Positions 24,795 through 33,145 of a stretch of 64,000 bases of DNA are shown here, one piece after another (the first letter of the stretch is position 1; each line of letters begins with the position of its first letter). The DNA is taken from contig JBGCET010000014.1 of NCBI GenBank assembly GCA_045106555.1, positions 124,001 through 188,000 of the forward strand, written 5' to 3'. The DNA comes from JANQOZ01 sp045106555 (GTDB lineage: Bacteria; Pseudomonadota; Gammaproteobacteria; Xanthomonadales; SZUA-38). Both the position numbers and the translations under genes were made by a program. The notes below the pieces were generated by a model, which saw only the letters and a program-made list of their open reading frames with translations, was not told where the DNA came from and searched no databases.

Positions 24795-26087
24795 ATGAGC
24801 ACGATAGAACAGGTTCACGCCAGAGAAATTCTGGATTCTCGCGGCAACCCGACGCTGGAAGCCGAAGTTCGACTGTCCAGCGGCCACATTGGTCGCGCTG
24901 CAGTGCCCTCCGGAGCCTCAACGGGGGCCAGGGAAGCACTGGAGTTGCGCGATGGTGATGCTGGCAGATATATGGGCAAAGGCGTGCAAAAGGCCGTGGC
25001 TAACGTCAATGGCGCTATTGCGACGGCGCTGGTGGGTCAGTCCGGCGACGATCAGCGCGCGGTTGATGAGGCGATGATTGCCCTGGATGGCACTGACAAT
25101 AAGGCCAATCTCGGCGCAAACGCTACCTTGGGGGTGTCGTTAGCTTTAGCCCACGCGCGAGCCATGAACGCCGGAATGGCATTGTGGGAAAACCTGCTGA
25201 GCACCGGTCACAGCGCCGAATTGCCGGTTCCCATGATGAATATTCTCAATGGCGGCGCTCACGCCGATAACAGCGTGGACATGCAGGAGTTTATGGTGTT
25301 ACCGGTGGGGGTTTCCTCGTTTTCTGAGGCCCTTCGCTGCGGCACAGAGATATTCCATAGCCTGAAGGCGGTGCTGAAACAGCAGGGCCTGAATACCGCT
25401 GTGGGGGACGAAGGGGGCTTTGCCCCAAACCTGAGTTCCAATGAGGCAGCGGTGGAAACCTTGCTGGAGGCCATCGAGCAAACCGGCTATGCCACTGGTA
25501 AAGATGTGTACCTTGGACTGGACGTGGCCAGTTCGGAGTTTTTCAAAGACGGACAGTATGTCTTGGAGTCGGAAGGCCGCAGCTTTGCGCCGGAGGCGTT
25601 TGCCGACTATTTAACGGACTGGGTCAAGCGATACCCCATTATCAGCATCGAAGATGGCATGGCCGAAGACGACTGGGACGGCTGGAAATATCTGACCGAC
25701 AACGTAGGCAGTACCACTCAGCTGGTTGGTGATGACCTTTTTGTCACTAACACCTCCATCTTGAAGCGCGGTATTGATACCGGTGTGGCCAACTCAATTC
25801 TGATTAAATTCAATCAAATTGGCACCCTGACCGAAACCCTGGACGCCATCGGTATGGCTACCCAGGCCAACTACACCTCGGTGGTTTCCCATCGCTCCGG
25901 CGAAACCGAGGACACCACAATTGCTGATCTGGCGGTGGCCACAACGGCCAACCAGATTAAGACGGGGTCGTTGTGTCGCTCGGACCGGGTCGCTAAGTAC
26001 AATCAGTTGCTGAGGATCGAAGAGGCGCTCGGTGAGGCAGCGGTTTACGCCGGTCGTTCCGCGTTTGCCCGCTGGCTGGAAAAATAG
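24795..26087 (+). CDS. eno: Enolase
   Basis: Enolase interconverts 2-phosphoglycerate and phosphoenolpyruvate in glycolysis and, in many proteobacteria, joins the RNA degradosome. The 430-residue protein has the N-terminal AREILDSRGNPTLEAEV, the PSGASTGAREALELRD loop, metal ligands in LGLDVASSEFF, SIEDGMAEDDW and LVGDDLFVTN, and the catalytic-region VVSHRSGETEDTTIADLAV. It is third in pyrG-kdsA-eno; ftsB follows after about 80 bp containing its own promoter candidate. Confidence 0.98.
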   Translation: MSTIEQVHAREILDSRGNPTLEAEVRLSSGHIGRAAVPSGASTGAREALELRDGDAGRYMGKGVQKAVANVNGAIATALVGQSGDDQRAVDEAMIALDGTDNKANLGANATLGVSLALAHARAMNAGMALWENLLSTGHSAELPVPMMNILNGGAHADNSVDMQEFMVLPVGVSSFSEALRCGTEIFHSLKAVLKQQGLNTAVGDEGGFAPNLSSNEAAVETLLEAIEQTGYATGKDVYLGLDVASSEFFKDGQYVLESEGRSFAPEAFADYLTDWVKRYPIISIEDGMAEDDWDGWKYLTDNVGSTTQLVGDDLFVTNTSILKRGIDTGVANSILIKFNQIGTLTETLDAIGMATQANYTSVVSHRSGETEDTTIADLAVATTANQIKTGSLCRSDRVAKYNQLLRIEEALGEAAVYAGRSAFARWLEK

Positions 26088-26112
26088 CGGCTGATACCGG
26101 GTTATTCGCCAA

Positions 26113-26141
26113 TTGACGTTGGTGTTCAGTCCATGGACAAT
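26113..26141 (+). promoter_or_regulatory. Putative sigma-70 promoter of ftsB
   Basis: TTGACG (26113-26118) and GACAAT (26136-26141) are separated by 17 bp in the eno-ftsB gap, about 28 bp upstream of the ftsB ATG. Both hexamers are good matches, so ftsB-truD probably has its own transcript. Confidence 0.55.
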
Positions 26142-26168
26142 GCACAAACTACGTAAATTACGTTTCGT

Positions 26169-26456
26169 ATGCGACTGATCAACCTCATATTTATTGCGCT
26201 GACGGTAGTGTTGCAGTATCAGCTCTGGTTCGCCCAGGGCGGATTGCGCGACAGCTGGCGGCTGCAGCGCGCGGTCGCCTCCCAGATCGAAAACAACGAA
26301 ACCCAAGTAAATAGTAATCGCGAGTTGCGGGCCCAGGTTCAGGATCTGAAGAGTGGATCTCAGGCCGTGGAAGAGCTGGCCCGCAGTGAACTGGGATTGC
26401 TGGGGCCCGATGAATCGTTCTACCAGATCGTCGAATCCCGTAGCGCCTCCCTGTAA
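26169..26456 (+). CDS. ftsB: Cell division protein FtsB
   Basis: This 95-residue bitopic protein has an N-terminal membrane helix (LINLIFIALTVVLQYQLWF) followed by a periplasmic coiled coil (about 28-68) and a short C-terminal segment (VEELARSELGLLGPDESFYQ) typical of DivIC/FtsB. With FtsL and FtsQ it forms the divisome subcomplex that activates septal wall synthesis. The place after eno is the conserved gammaproteobacterial position. In E. coli ispD and ispF follow; here truD follows directly. Confidence 0.93.
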   Translation: MRLINLIFIALTVVLQYQLWFAQGGLRDSWRLQRAVASQIENNETQVNSNRELRAQVQDLKSGSQAVEELARSELGLLGPDESFYQIVESRSASL

Positions 26457-26474
26457 TTTCCCGGTAGCCTTCGC

Positions 26475-27527
26475 TTGACCGAAACCCCGAGTACCGACCC
26501 CGCCCGCTATCAGCTTCCCCGGTGGCCCCGATCCAATGATCAGGCCCGCGGGAACGCGGTTTTCAAGCAGGCGGTCGACGATTTTGTGGTTCGCGAACTC
26601 ATGGACGTGGAGCTGTCGGGTAGTGGCGAATTTCTCTGGGTCCAGGTGACCAAGCGGAGTACCAATACACAGGATGTCTGTGCGCTCCTGGCAAAATCCG
26701 CAGGTTTGCCGTCGCGGGCGGTCAGTCATTCTGGCCTTAAAGATCGCCAGTCCATCGCTAGCCAGTGGTTTAGTCTGCATCTGCCGGGTTTGCCCGACCC
26801 CGATCTTCCGGAGCAGCTAGGTTCCACGGTGACAATCCTCAATCGCTGCCGTCACCAGCGAAAATTGCGCATCGGCACCCACCGTGGAAACGCATTTGAG
26901 ATCCGCTTAAGAGACTGCACATCCGACCCTCAAGACCTGGATCAACGTTGCTCTCGAATTCGCGATCAAGGCGTACCAAACTATTTTGGCGAGCAAAGGT
27001 TTGGTCGCGGCGGAGACAATTTACGCCAGGCGCTTACGCTGTACACAGCCAGCAGGAAAAAGCGCCGCAGCCGTCATCTGGAAGGTTTGCTTCATTCGTC
27101 AGCTCGCGCCTTTTTGTTCAATCAGGTTTTGGCTCGCCGAGTTGAGGACGCAAGCTGGTGCCAAGGGATGGATGGCGACATCTGGATGCTGGATGGCTCA
27201 CGTTCCATCTTCGGTCCAGAGCCGCTAACCGATGAACTGATCAAGCGCTGTCAGGAGGGGGATATTTCTCCCACCGGTCCGCTCTATGGACTGGATGAAT
27301 CGAGCGAATTGCCTGAATTGGAACAGGAAGTGCTGGCCCAATACTCGGAATACACTCAGGGCCTGCAGCGCGCAAAAGCCCGCCCAGCGCGTCGACGGCT
27401 CGCTCTACGCCCAACGAAATTTCAATGGGCGTGGGACGACGCAGACCTGCTGCTCAAGTTCGAACTCAGTCGCGGTGAGTACGCAACGAGTATTGTTTCA
27501 GAACTCATTGATATAAAAGAAAACTAA
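26475..27527 (+). CDS. truD: tRNA pseudouridine(13) synthase
   Basis: TruD converts uridine 13 of certain tRNAs to pseudouridine. The 350-residue protein contains the catalytic-Asp motif SGLKDRQSIASQWFSL and the family signature VPNYFGEQRFGRGGDNL, plus the insertion domain and RRLALRPTKFQWAWD near the C-terminus. The start is TTG at 26475; no strong ribosome site is visible, but the residues from there fit the family. It lies 18 bp after ftsB without the usual ispD-ispF between. Confidence 0.93.
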   Translation: MTETPSTDPARYQLPRWPRSNDQARGNAVFKQAVDDFVVRELMDVELSGSGEFLWVQVTKRSTNTQDVCALLAKSAGLPSRAVSHSGLKDRQSIASQWFSLHLPGLPDPDLPEQLGSTVTILNRCRHQRKLRIGTHRGNAFEIRLRDCTSDPQDLDQRCSRIRDQGVPNYFGEQRFGRGGDNLRQALTLYTASRKKRRSRHLEGLLHSSARAFLFNQVLARRVEDASWCQGMDGDIWMLDGSRSIFGPEPLTDELIKRCQEGDISPTGPLYGLDESSELPELEQEVLAQYSEYTQGLQRAKARPARRRLALRPTKFQWAWDDADLLLKFELSRGEYATSIVSELIDIKEN

Positions 27528-27661
27528 TGCGGTACAGGGCGTGTGCCGTCCAGCGCTCTGGGGGTCTTCCCCGGTTCACTTGGACAATCCAGCCAGTTGG
27601 GCTGGCCGAAGTCAGATGGTGGTGGGCTGACATTGCTGCGCCGCCGGCCGTCGTTTGACGC

Positions 27662-28231
27662 TTAAACTCTTGCCAGCAGGACGTAAACTGCGCCAGTTCC
27701 GCCATCGTTATGGCGCGCTGAAGTAAAGGCCTGCACTGCTTTGCGGCGGCGCAGGAGGCTGTTGGTGAGCCCCTTAATCACTGGCCCACGGGATTTTGAG
27801 CGCAGGCCTTTGCCGTGAATAATCTTGACGCAGGTTAAGCCACCCTCTTGGCAGTAGGCGATAAAGTCGAGAATGCTTACCCGCGCCGCCTCGATATTCA
27901 TGTGGTGCAGGTCCAATTCCGCGCTGATGCTGAATTCTCCGCGCCGCAATCGTTTCAATAGCTTTGGCGGGTAGCCATCCCGCAGGAAATTGAGTTCTTC
28001 GCCAGACTCTACTTCGGCCCAGTCGATTTCGCCGGACTTCAGTTCATCTAACACTCGCTGCTCGTCCGCGCGACTGTGACGGTTTGAGGGCTTCGGTGGG
28101 GGTTTGCGGCGCGGGTCTCGATTGGCGGTGATTGGTCGAACATCCGCCATCTCGCTGCGAAATAGCGCCAGATCATCGTCTTCGCCCGGTGGCGATCGTT
28201 GCGACTCAGTGGCGGGTGGGCGACGTTTCAT
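27662..28231 (-). CDS. smrA: Smr-domain endonuclease SmrA-like
   Basis: The 189-residue protein has a basic, disordered N-terminus, the conserved LLKRLRRGEFSISAELDLHH segment and an Smr domain (about 100-188) with HGKGLRSKSRGPVI. The usual LDLHG reads LDLHH. Smr domains are nicking or RNA-cleaving nucleases; SmrA-like (YdaL) proteins are stand-alone. It lies on the minus strand between truD and surE, splitting what is normally one co-directional run. The 134 bp between truD and this gene hold nothing recognisable. Confidence 0.85.
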   Translation of the reverse strand: MKRRPPATESQRSPPGEDDDLALFRSEMADVRPITANRDPRRKPPPKPSNRHSRADEQRVLDELKSGEIDWAEVESGEELNFLRDGYPPKLLKRLRRGEFSISAELDLHHMNIEAARVSILDFIAYCQEGGLTCVKIIHGKGLRSKSRGPVIKGLTNSLLRRRKAVQAFTSARHNDGGTGAVYVLLARV

Positions 28232-28312
28232 TGCTGGGTAATTCCGTTGCTATTCATACGGTAGACAGGCAATTCCAGTATATTACGCGCTTCGGTTTTA
28301 GGAAGCGCACGG

Positions 28313-29128
28313 ATGCATATTCTGATCAGTAACGACGATGGGCTGGATGCTCTGGGCATTGAGACTCTTGAGCGCCATTTAAGTGACGTGGCTGAGGTGA
28401 CGGTGGTTGCCCCGGATCGGGACCGCAGCGGCGCCTCCAATTCGCTGACTCTGGCTCAACCCATCCGTATTCTGCACCGCGCCGGTCATCGTTACCGGGT
28501 TGCCGGTACACCCACCGATTGTGTGCATTTGGCGTTAACGGGGTTGCTGGATCCAGATCCTGACATGGTGGTTTCTGGTATTAACCACGGGGCCAATCTG
28601 GGTGACGACGTGATTTATTCCGGCACCGTCGCAGCCGCTATGGAAGGACGTTATTTGGGTCTTCCCGCAGTGGCGGTGTCGCTGGCAGGTACCGCTGAGA
28701 CTCACGGCCGACTGACCCATTTCGATACGGCAGCGCTTGCCGCGGTTCAACTGATACAGCGCCTGGTCAGCGATCCATTGCCTGCTGACACCATTCTCAA
28801 TGTCAATGTGCCCGATGTGCCTTGGGAAAGCCTCAGTGGTTTTGAGGTCACTCGATTAGGTCACCGACATCGTGCCGAACCCTTCGTTAAGCAGCACGAC
28901 CCTCGAGGTCGACCGGTGTACTGGATCGGTGCGGCCGGCGCAGCCCTGGACGCGGGTGCCGGTACAGATTTTGACGCCATCGCCAGAGGTTGTGTGTCGG
29001 TCACTCCCATTCATGTAGATTTAACCCGTTACGCGGCGCTGGAAACTGTTGGTAGTTGGGTAAGCGCTTTGGATCAAGCGTTACCCGGCAAGGCGGTTGC
29101 TGATAACGAAGGCCAATCACTGACTTGA
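28313..29128 (+). CDS. surE: 5'/3'-nucleotidase SurE
   Basis: SurE is a metal-dependent survival phosphatase acting on nucleoside monophosphates. The 271-residue protein begins MHILISNDDGLDALGIETLE (metal ligands in NDDG), with VVAPDRDRSGASNSLTL and SGINHGANLGDDVIYSGT providing the rest of the site. It is about 20 residues longer than E. coli SurE at the C-terminus. It overlaps pcm, as in the classic surE-pcm-nlpD-rpoS stationary-phase cluster. Confidence 0.97.
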   Translation: MHILISNDDGLDALGIETLERHLSDVAEVTVVAPDRDRSGASNSLTLAQPIRILHRAGHRYRVAGTPTDCVHLALTGLLDPDPDMVVSGINHGANLGDDVIYSGTVAAAMEGRYLGLPAVAVSLAGTAETHGRLTHFDTAALAAVQLIQRLVSDPLPADTILNVNVPDVPWESLSGFEVTRLGHRHRAEPFVKQHDPRGRPVYWIGAAGAALDAGAGTDFDAIARGCVSVTPIHVDLTRYAALETVGSWVSALDQALPGKAVADNEGQSLT

Positions 29129-29799
29129 ATCGCCTCAGCTCACAGTCTATTGCCGGTATCGGCATGACCTCAGCGCGCACCCGTCAGCGGCTCGTAGAGC
29201 GATTGCGCGAGGGCGGTGTGAGCAATCAGCGGGTGCTGGACGCGGTGGCGGCGATTCCCCGACATCAATTTGTTGACGAGGCCATGGCCAGTCGGGCATA
29301 CGAAGACAATGCCTTGCCCATCGGGCGTGGCCAGACTATTTCTCAACCTTTGGTAGTGGGGTTAATGACCCAGGCTATTTTGGTGGGCGGCTCGCGCCCC
29401 AAAGTGTTGGAAATTGGCACAGGCTCTGGCTATCAGGCCGCTGTATTGTCTCAGGTGGTGTCCCAGGTATTTACCGTGGAGCGCATCGATGAGCTTTCTC
29501 GTCTCGCCCGGCGCCGATTTCGGGCGTTGAAAATCCGCAATGTGCGGGCCAAACAGGCTGATGGCCATCTGGGCTGGCCGCAAAATGGGCCCTACGATGC
29601 GGTGTTGATTACGGCGGCTGCCGGAGCCGTTCCCCAAGCGCTGTTTGACCAGGTGGCTCCCGGCGGTGTGCTCGTAGCGCCGGTGGGGCCCGCTGGCGGG
29701 GTCCAACGTTTGTTGTGCTTCAGTCGGCGGGCTGCGGGTTTCGATAAGCAGGATCTGGGTAGCGTGGTATTTGTACCCATGCTGCCTGGATTAGATTAG
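29125..29799 (+). CDS. pcm: Protein-L-isoaspartate O-methyltransferase
   Basis: Pcm repairs isoaspartyl residues in aged proteins using S-adenosylmethionine. The 224-residue form starts at TTG 29125 overlapping the surE stop; ATG 29164 (MTSARTRQRLVERL) is a good alternative. Seen motifs are RHQFVDEAMASRAYEDNALP, GRGQTISQPLVVGLMTQ, the SAM-binding VLEIGTGSGYQAAVLSQ and a closing GSVVFVPMLPGL. It is the second gene of the surE-pcm-yqaA-nlpD-rpoS unit. Confidence 0.96.
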   Translation: MNRLSSQSIAGIGMTSARTRQRLVERLREGGVSNQRVLDAVAAIPRHQFVDEAMASRAYEDNALPIGRGQTISQPLVVGLMTQAILVGGSRPKVLEIGTGSGYQAAVLSQVVSQVFTVERIDELSRLARRRFRALKIRNVRAKQADGHLGWPQNGPYDAVLITAAAGAVPQALFDQVAPGGVLVAPVGPAGGVQRLLCFSRRAAGFDKQDLGSVVFVPMLPGLD

Positions 29800-29801
29800 C
29801 C

Positions 29802-30380
29802 GTGGCACTTTTTGCCCCCTTATACGACATGACGCTACGCTGGTCCCGTCACCGTCTGGCGCCCCGTTATCTGGCGGCATTGAGTTTTGCCGAATCCACG
29901 TTTTTTCCGGTGCCGCCCGATGTCATGCTAATGCCCATGGTGCTTGGCAAGCCCCATCGATGGTGGAAATTTGCTCTTTTGTGCACGGTGATGTCGGTAC
30001 TGGGTGGTCTGGCCGGTTACGTGATCGGTCACTTTGCGCTTGAGTGGATTGAACCCTGGCTGCATCGTTTTGGCCACTGGGAGACCTTTGAACGCGCACA
30101 GGAAGGGTTCCGAAAATACGGCTTTTGGGTGGTGTTGCTGGCAGGTTTCTCGCCCATACCGTATAAGGTTTTCACCATTTCCAGTGGGACCGTCGGAATG
30201 TTTTTGCCGACGTTTGTTGTTGGTTCACTGCTTGGGCGCGGCGGGAGGTTTTTTCTGGTGGCGGGCCTCATCCGCCTGGGTGGCGCGAAAGCGGCAGACA
30301 CCGTTCGTCAGTATGTCGAAATTCTCGGGTGGATTATGGTGGTTGCGGTGGTCGCGATAGTGCTATGGCTTCGACACTGA
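29802..30380 (+). CDS. yqaA: YqaA-type DedA/VTT-domain membrane protein
   Basis: The 192-residue inner-membrane protein starts at GTG 29802, two bases after pcm. It has the VTT/DedA pattern: SFAESTFFPVPPDVMLMPMVLG, a membrane segment FALLCTVMSVLGGLAGYVIG, then the re-entrant FSPIPYKVFTISSGTVGM and a last helix near the C-terminus. The family has been linked to undecaprenyl-phosphate or phospholipid flipping; the YqaA subgroup is uncharacterised. It commonly sits between pcm and nlpD. Confidence 0.88.
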   Translation: MALFAPLYDMTLRWSRHRLAPRYLAALSFAESTFFPVPPDVMLMPMVLGKPHRWWKFALLCTVMSVLGGLAGYVIGHFALEWIEPWLHRFGHWETFERAQEGFRKYGFWVVLLAGFSPIPYKVFTISSGTVGMFLPTFVVGSLLGRGGRFFLVAGLIRLGGAKAADTVRQYVEILGWIMVVAVVAIVLWLRH

Positions 30381-31300
30381 AAATTACGCTCGTCCGGGTT
30401 GCCGTAGCGGGCCTGATGTTAGCGATCACGGCCTGTAGCTATCGAGCTGCCCCGCCGGAAAAGCGCCGCTCGGCGCCGCGCTACGAGCCGGTAGCCAAAG
30501 GGTCTACGCGCATTCAACGACCCTCTCACTACACCGTCAAACGCGGCGATACGCTGTACGCCATCGCCTGGCGTTACGGATTGGACCACCGTGATTTGGC
30601 CCGCTGGAACCGTGTTAACCCGCCGTTTGTGATCCATCCCGATCAAGCGTTGCGCCTTTATCCTCCTCGTGTTGCGATAGCGACGGCGACGCCAGTGGCC
30701 AAACCGGTGGGCGCTGGCGTTCGGGTGTTGCCGACTGAGTCCAAGGGTTCCCAGCGTGGTCCTGAGGATGTTGACGCAACGCCGTCGACGATTGGCTCAA
30801 CGACCCCTAATCTGCCCAATGTGAAAACTCAGACACTGCCGATTGGCCGATCGTCCACTGCGTCGACCAGGCCGGCAAAAAAGCCAACACCCAAGCCCGC
30901 TTCCCGCCCGCCTAAGGCGGCTGCAGGGGGGGCATCCTGGGGCTGGCCTTTGACCGGTAAGGTCACCAGCGAGTTCTCTAATGCCGCTCCAAATCTTCAG
31001 GGCCTGGATATTCGTGCGCCAACCGGTAGCGATGTCTTGGCAGCAGGCGCCGGCGAGGTGGTGTACAGCGGAAGCGGTTTGGCGGGTTATGGTGAACTGA
31101 TTATCATCAAGCACAGCAGCCGATACCTCAGTGCTTATGCCTACAACCGCCAGCGCTTTGTGAGCGAGGGGCAAACCGTCGCTTTGGGTCAGAAAATTGC
31201 GGAAGTGGGTAAAAATGGCGGCGAAAATCCTCGATTACACTTTCAAGTTCGAGAAAACGGCAAACCTGTAGATCCTCGGAAATACCTGCCAAAACGCTGA
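30365..31300 (+). CDS. nlpD: Murein hydrolase activator NlpD (LysM/LytM lipoprotein)
   Basis: From ATG 30365 the product has 311 residues and a lipobox (LMLAITAC). A LysM domain (about 54-98, HYTVKRGDTLYAIAWRYGL) binds peptidoglycan. The linker is Pro/Lys/Thr-rich. The C-terminal LytM domain (about 200-305) ends RLHFQVRENGKPVDPRKYL. Zinc ligands are degenerate (GLDIRAP where GxHxG is expected), as in E. coli NlpD, which activates the amidase AmiC instead of cutting wall itself. It overlaps yqaA by 16 bp; rpoS promoters often lie inside nlpD. Confidence 0.94.
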   Translation: MASTLKITLVRVAVAGLMLAITACSYRAAPPEKRRSAPRYEPVAKGSTRIQRPSHYTVKRGDTLYAIAWRYGLDHRDLARWNRVNPPFVIHPDQALRLYPPRVAIATATPVAKPVGAGVRVLPTESKGSQRGPEDVDATPSTIGSTTPNLPNVKTQTLPIGRSSTASTRPAKKPTPKPASRPPKAAAGGASWGWPLTGKVTSEFSNAAPNLQGLDIRAPTGSDVLAAGAGEVVYSGSGLAGYGELIIIKHSSRYLSAYAYNRQRFVSEGQTVALGQKIAEVGKNGGENPRLHFQVRENGKPVDPRKYLPKR

Positions 31301-31390
31301 CAATTGGCGAAACATGAAGATCCGTGCACATTTCATTAACAATCTGTTGAGGGCACTGGGGCTAACCTGACGTTTCAAGGATGGAACGTA

Positions 31391-31404
31391 GCCCGAGGAC
31401 GGGC
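31391..31404 (+). promoter_or_regulatory. AGGA-loop hairpin in the rpoS leader
   Basis: GCCCG (31391-31395) and CGGGC (31400-31404) present AGGA in a tetraloop, 14 nt before the rpoS ATG and directly before the purine-rich ribosome site. A GGA in such a loop is the binding form preferred by CsrA/RsmA. Two more GGA triplets lie just upstream (31379-31385). A translational control site is inferred. Confidence 0.4.
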
Positions 31405-31418
31405 AAAGGTAAGGGATT

Positions 31419-32318
31419 ATGCAAACACTTGCAGCGCAAGAGCGCTCAACCGCGGCAGGAAGAATGCCGCCCTCTGTTGGCGCGGCAAGCGCTGACTCAA
31501 CCACAGTTTATCTCGCCTCAATTGGCGCGGCCCCACTGTTAACCGCTGATCAGGAGAAGTCGCTGACCCGCGCCTGGCGCTCAGGCGACGAACGCGGCCG
31601 GCAACGAATGATCGAATCAAACCTGCGACTAGTGGTCAACATCGCAAGGCGTTACAACAACCGAGGTTTGCCCCTGCTGGACCTGATTGAAGAGGGCAAC
31701 CTGGGACTCATCCGGGCGGTGGAGAAATTTGATCCTGAGCGAGGTTTCCGGTTTTCCACTTATGCCACGTGGTGGATCCGCCAGGCGGTGGAGCGCGCCA
31801 TTATGAACCAGGCACGTACCGTTCGGCTGCCCATTCACGTGGTCCGGGATGTCGCGGCTTATCTCAGAGCGCGGCGCGAGTTGGCGCAGACGCTGGATCA
31901 TGAGCCAGGTCGAGAGGAGCTGGCGGCCAAGCTTGAGGTGAGTGTCGATGAGGTAGACCGGCTGGCCTGCCTAAACGAACGATCAACCTCCATCGATGGC
32001 CCCATGGGCGCCGATGGGGATAGGCAAATGCTTGACGGCTTGGCAGACGACAACAACCCTGATCCCTGCGACCTGGTTGCGCAGTCTCACCTGGGTGGCC
32101 ATGTAGACGAGTGGTTAGGTCAACTACCCGATCGGGAGCGCGAAGTGCTGGAACGACGTTTTGGCCTGCACGGCTATTCCACGCAGACTTTGTCTAACGT
32201 GGGCAAGGAAATGGGTGTCACTCGCGAGAGGGTAAGACAAATTCAAATTCAGGCCCTACGTCGCCTGCGTCAAATCTCTAAGGCCAATGGTGTGCCTGAA
32301 ATCCCGCTAATGATTTAA
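31419..32318 (+). CDS. rpoS: RNA polymerase sigma factor RpoS
   Basis: The 299-residue sigma factor is the stationary-phase and general-stress type, identified by order (nlpD-rpoS) and sequence. Region 1.2/2 reads VYLASIGAAPLLTADQEKSL, RMIESNLRLVVNIARRYNNR, FDPERGFRFSTYATWWIRQA; region 4 reads REVLERRFGLHGY and GVTRERVRQIQIQALRRLRQ. It is about 30 residues shorter than E. coli RpoS, mainly at the N-terminus. The leader hairpin described at 31391 may control translation. Confidence 0.96.
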   Translation: MQTLAAQERSTAAGRMPPSVGAASADSTTVYLASIGAAPLLTADQEKSLTRAWRSGDERGRQRMIESNLRLVVNIARRYNNRGLPLLDLIEEGNLGLIRAVEKFDPERGFRFSTYATWWIRQAVERAIMNQARTVRLPIHVVRDVAAYLRARRELAQTLDHEPGREELAAKLEVSVDEVDRLACLNERSTSIDGPMGADGDRQMLDGLADDNNPDPCDLVAQSHLGGHVDEWLGQLPDREREVLERRFGLHGYSTQTLSNVGKEMGVTRERVRQIQIQALRRLRQISKANGVPEIPLMI

Positions 32319-32329
32319 CCGGCGCGCTC

Positions 32330-32375
32330 CTGATCAGGCGGACGGACGGGGAAAGCCCCGATCCGAGAGGATCGT
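32330..32375 (+). other. Tandem hairpins after rpoS
   Basis: Three palindromic elements follow the rpoS stop: CCTGATCAGG (32330-32339), CGGGG-AAAG-CCCCG (32348-32361) and CGATCC-GAGA-GGATCG (32360-32375, a GNRA-type loop). The last two share CG, so they compete or stack. There is no T run. It is probably a structured 3' UTR or a factor-dependent terminator of rpoS. Confidence 0.4.
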
Positions 32376-32410
32376 CGCAGCGCAGCTGAAATCGAGCGGC
32401 AGGATATTTC

Positions 32411-32791
32411 TCAACCCTGGGATTCCAGCTGGATCAACGCCAACAGAACGTTTCGCCCCTCATCCAGCAGCACGTTATACGTTCTGCAGGCCGCCCCATT
32501 GTCCATCGATTCCAATCCCACGTGACGGGCCATGATGGCCGCAGCAAAGGGTGCTGGGGGGAAGATCAGGGTGGGGCCGGTGCCGACAATAACCAGTTCG
32601 GGTTGATAGGACAGCAGCTTGCCGGCCTGCTCCCGGTCCAATTGGGCGGCGGCGGTGATCGGCCAATCTTCAATCAGTTGTTCAGCGGAAACAAGCAGGC
32701 TGTGGGTGTACTGACGATCGCCGATAATCGCGCCTTCCGAGCCGAAGCCTCGTATCGCGTTAGCCGCGTTGCCATGGAGCGTCAGGTCCAT
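32411..32791 (-). CDS. Mth938-like domain protein
   Basis: The 126-residue protein belongs to the Mth938/NDUFAF3-like (DUF498) family: IRGFGSEGAIIGDRQYTHSL, PELVIVGTGPTLIFP and ESMDNGAACRTYNVLLDEGR. The mitochondrial homologue NDUFAF3 assists assembly of respiratory complex I; bacterial members are uncharacterised. A full complex I operon lies 11 kb away, but no direct link is shown. It overlaps yhbY by one base (TGATG). Confidence 0.85.
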   Translation of the reverse strand: MDLTLHGNAANAIRGFGSEGAIIGDRQYTHSLLVSAEQLIEDWPITAAAQLDREQAGKLLSYQPELVIVGTGPTLIFPPAPFAAAIMARHVGLESMDNGAACRTYNVLLDEGRNVLLALIQLESQG

Positions 32792-33087
32792 CAGGCAGGC
32801 AGAGTCAGCTGGGGATCTTTAGGGTGGGGGCGATACAAGCAACAAACCTGACCGATCGTCTGTACCACAATCGCGCCACTGGTTTCAGAAGCCCGTGCAA
32901 TCCAGGCTGCGCGATTGTCGCGATCGCCGCGTAATTTCAGCTTGACCAGTTCGTGGGTGTCCAACGCCAGTTCCAGCTCAGCCAGCACGGCGTCACTCAT
33001 GCCGTTATTACCAACGGTTACAACCGGTTTGAGCTGGTGGGCCAGGCTGCGCAGATAGCGTGATTGTTTGCGGGTAAGATTTTTCAC
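32791..33087 (-). CDS. yhbY: Ribosome assembly RNA-binding protein YhbY
   Basis: The 98-residue single CRM domain protein starts LTRKQSRYLRSLAHQLKPVV, carries the GNNGMSDAVLAELELAL (GxxG) loop and ends with THELVKLKLRGDRDNR. YhbY binds pre-50S ribosomal particles. It is divergent from rlmE, a 23S rRNA methyltransferase, which is the conserved arrangement in gammaproteobacteria. Confidence 0.94.
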   Translation of the reverse strand: MKNLTRKQSRYLRSLAHQLKPVVTVGNNGMSDAVLAELELALDTHELVKLKLRGDRDNRAAWIARASETSGAIVVQTIGQVCCLYRPHPKDPQLTLPA

Positions 33088-33145
33088 ATTGTTCTCATAG
33101 GGATCTGGGATAATCAGGTTTCAAGTCTGCCTGAGACCGGTACCG

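Noticed and set aside
25794..26780. 328-codon open frame on the minus strand
   Set aside because: It is antisense to eno, ftsB and truD, all with clear family matches, and has no recognisable domain or ribosome site.
32319..32410. A true rsmZ small RNA gene
   Set aside because: The expected upstream activating sequence and multiple GGA hairpin loops are not present, so it is reported only as a structured segment.
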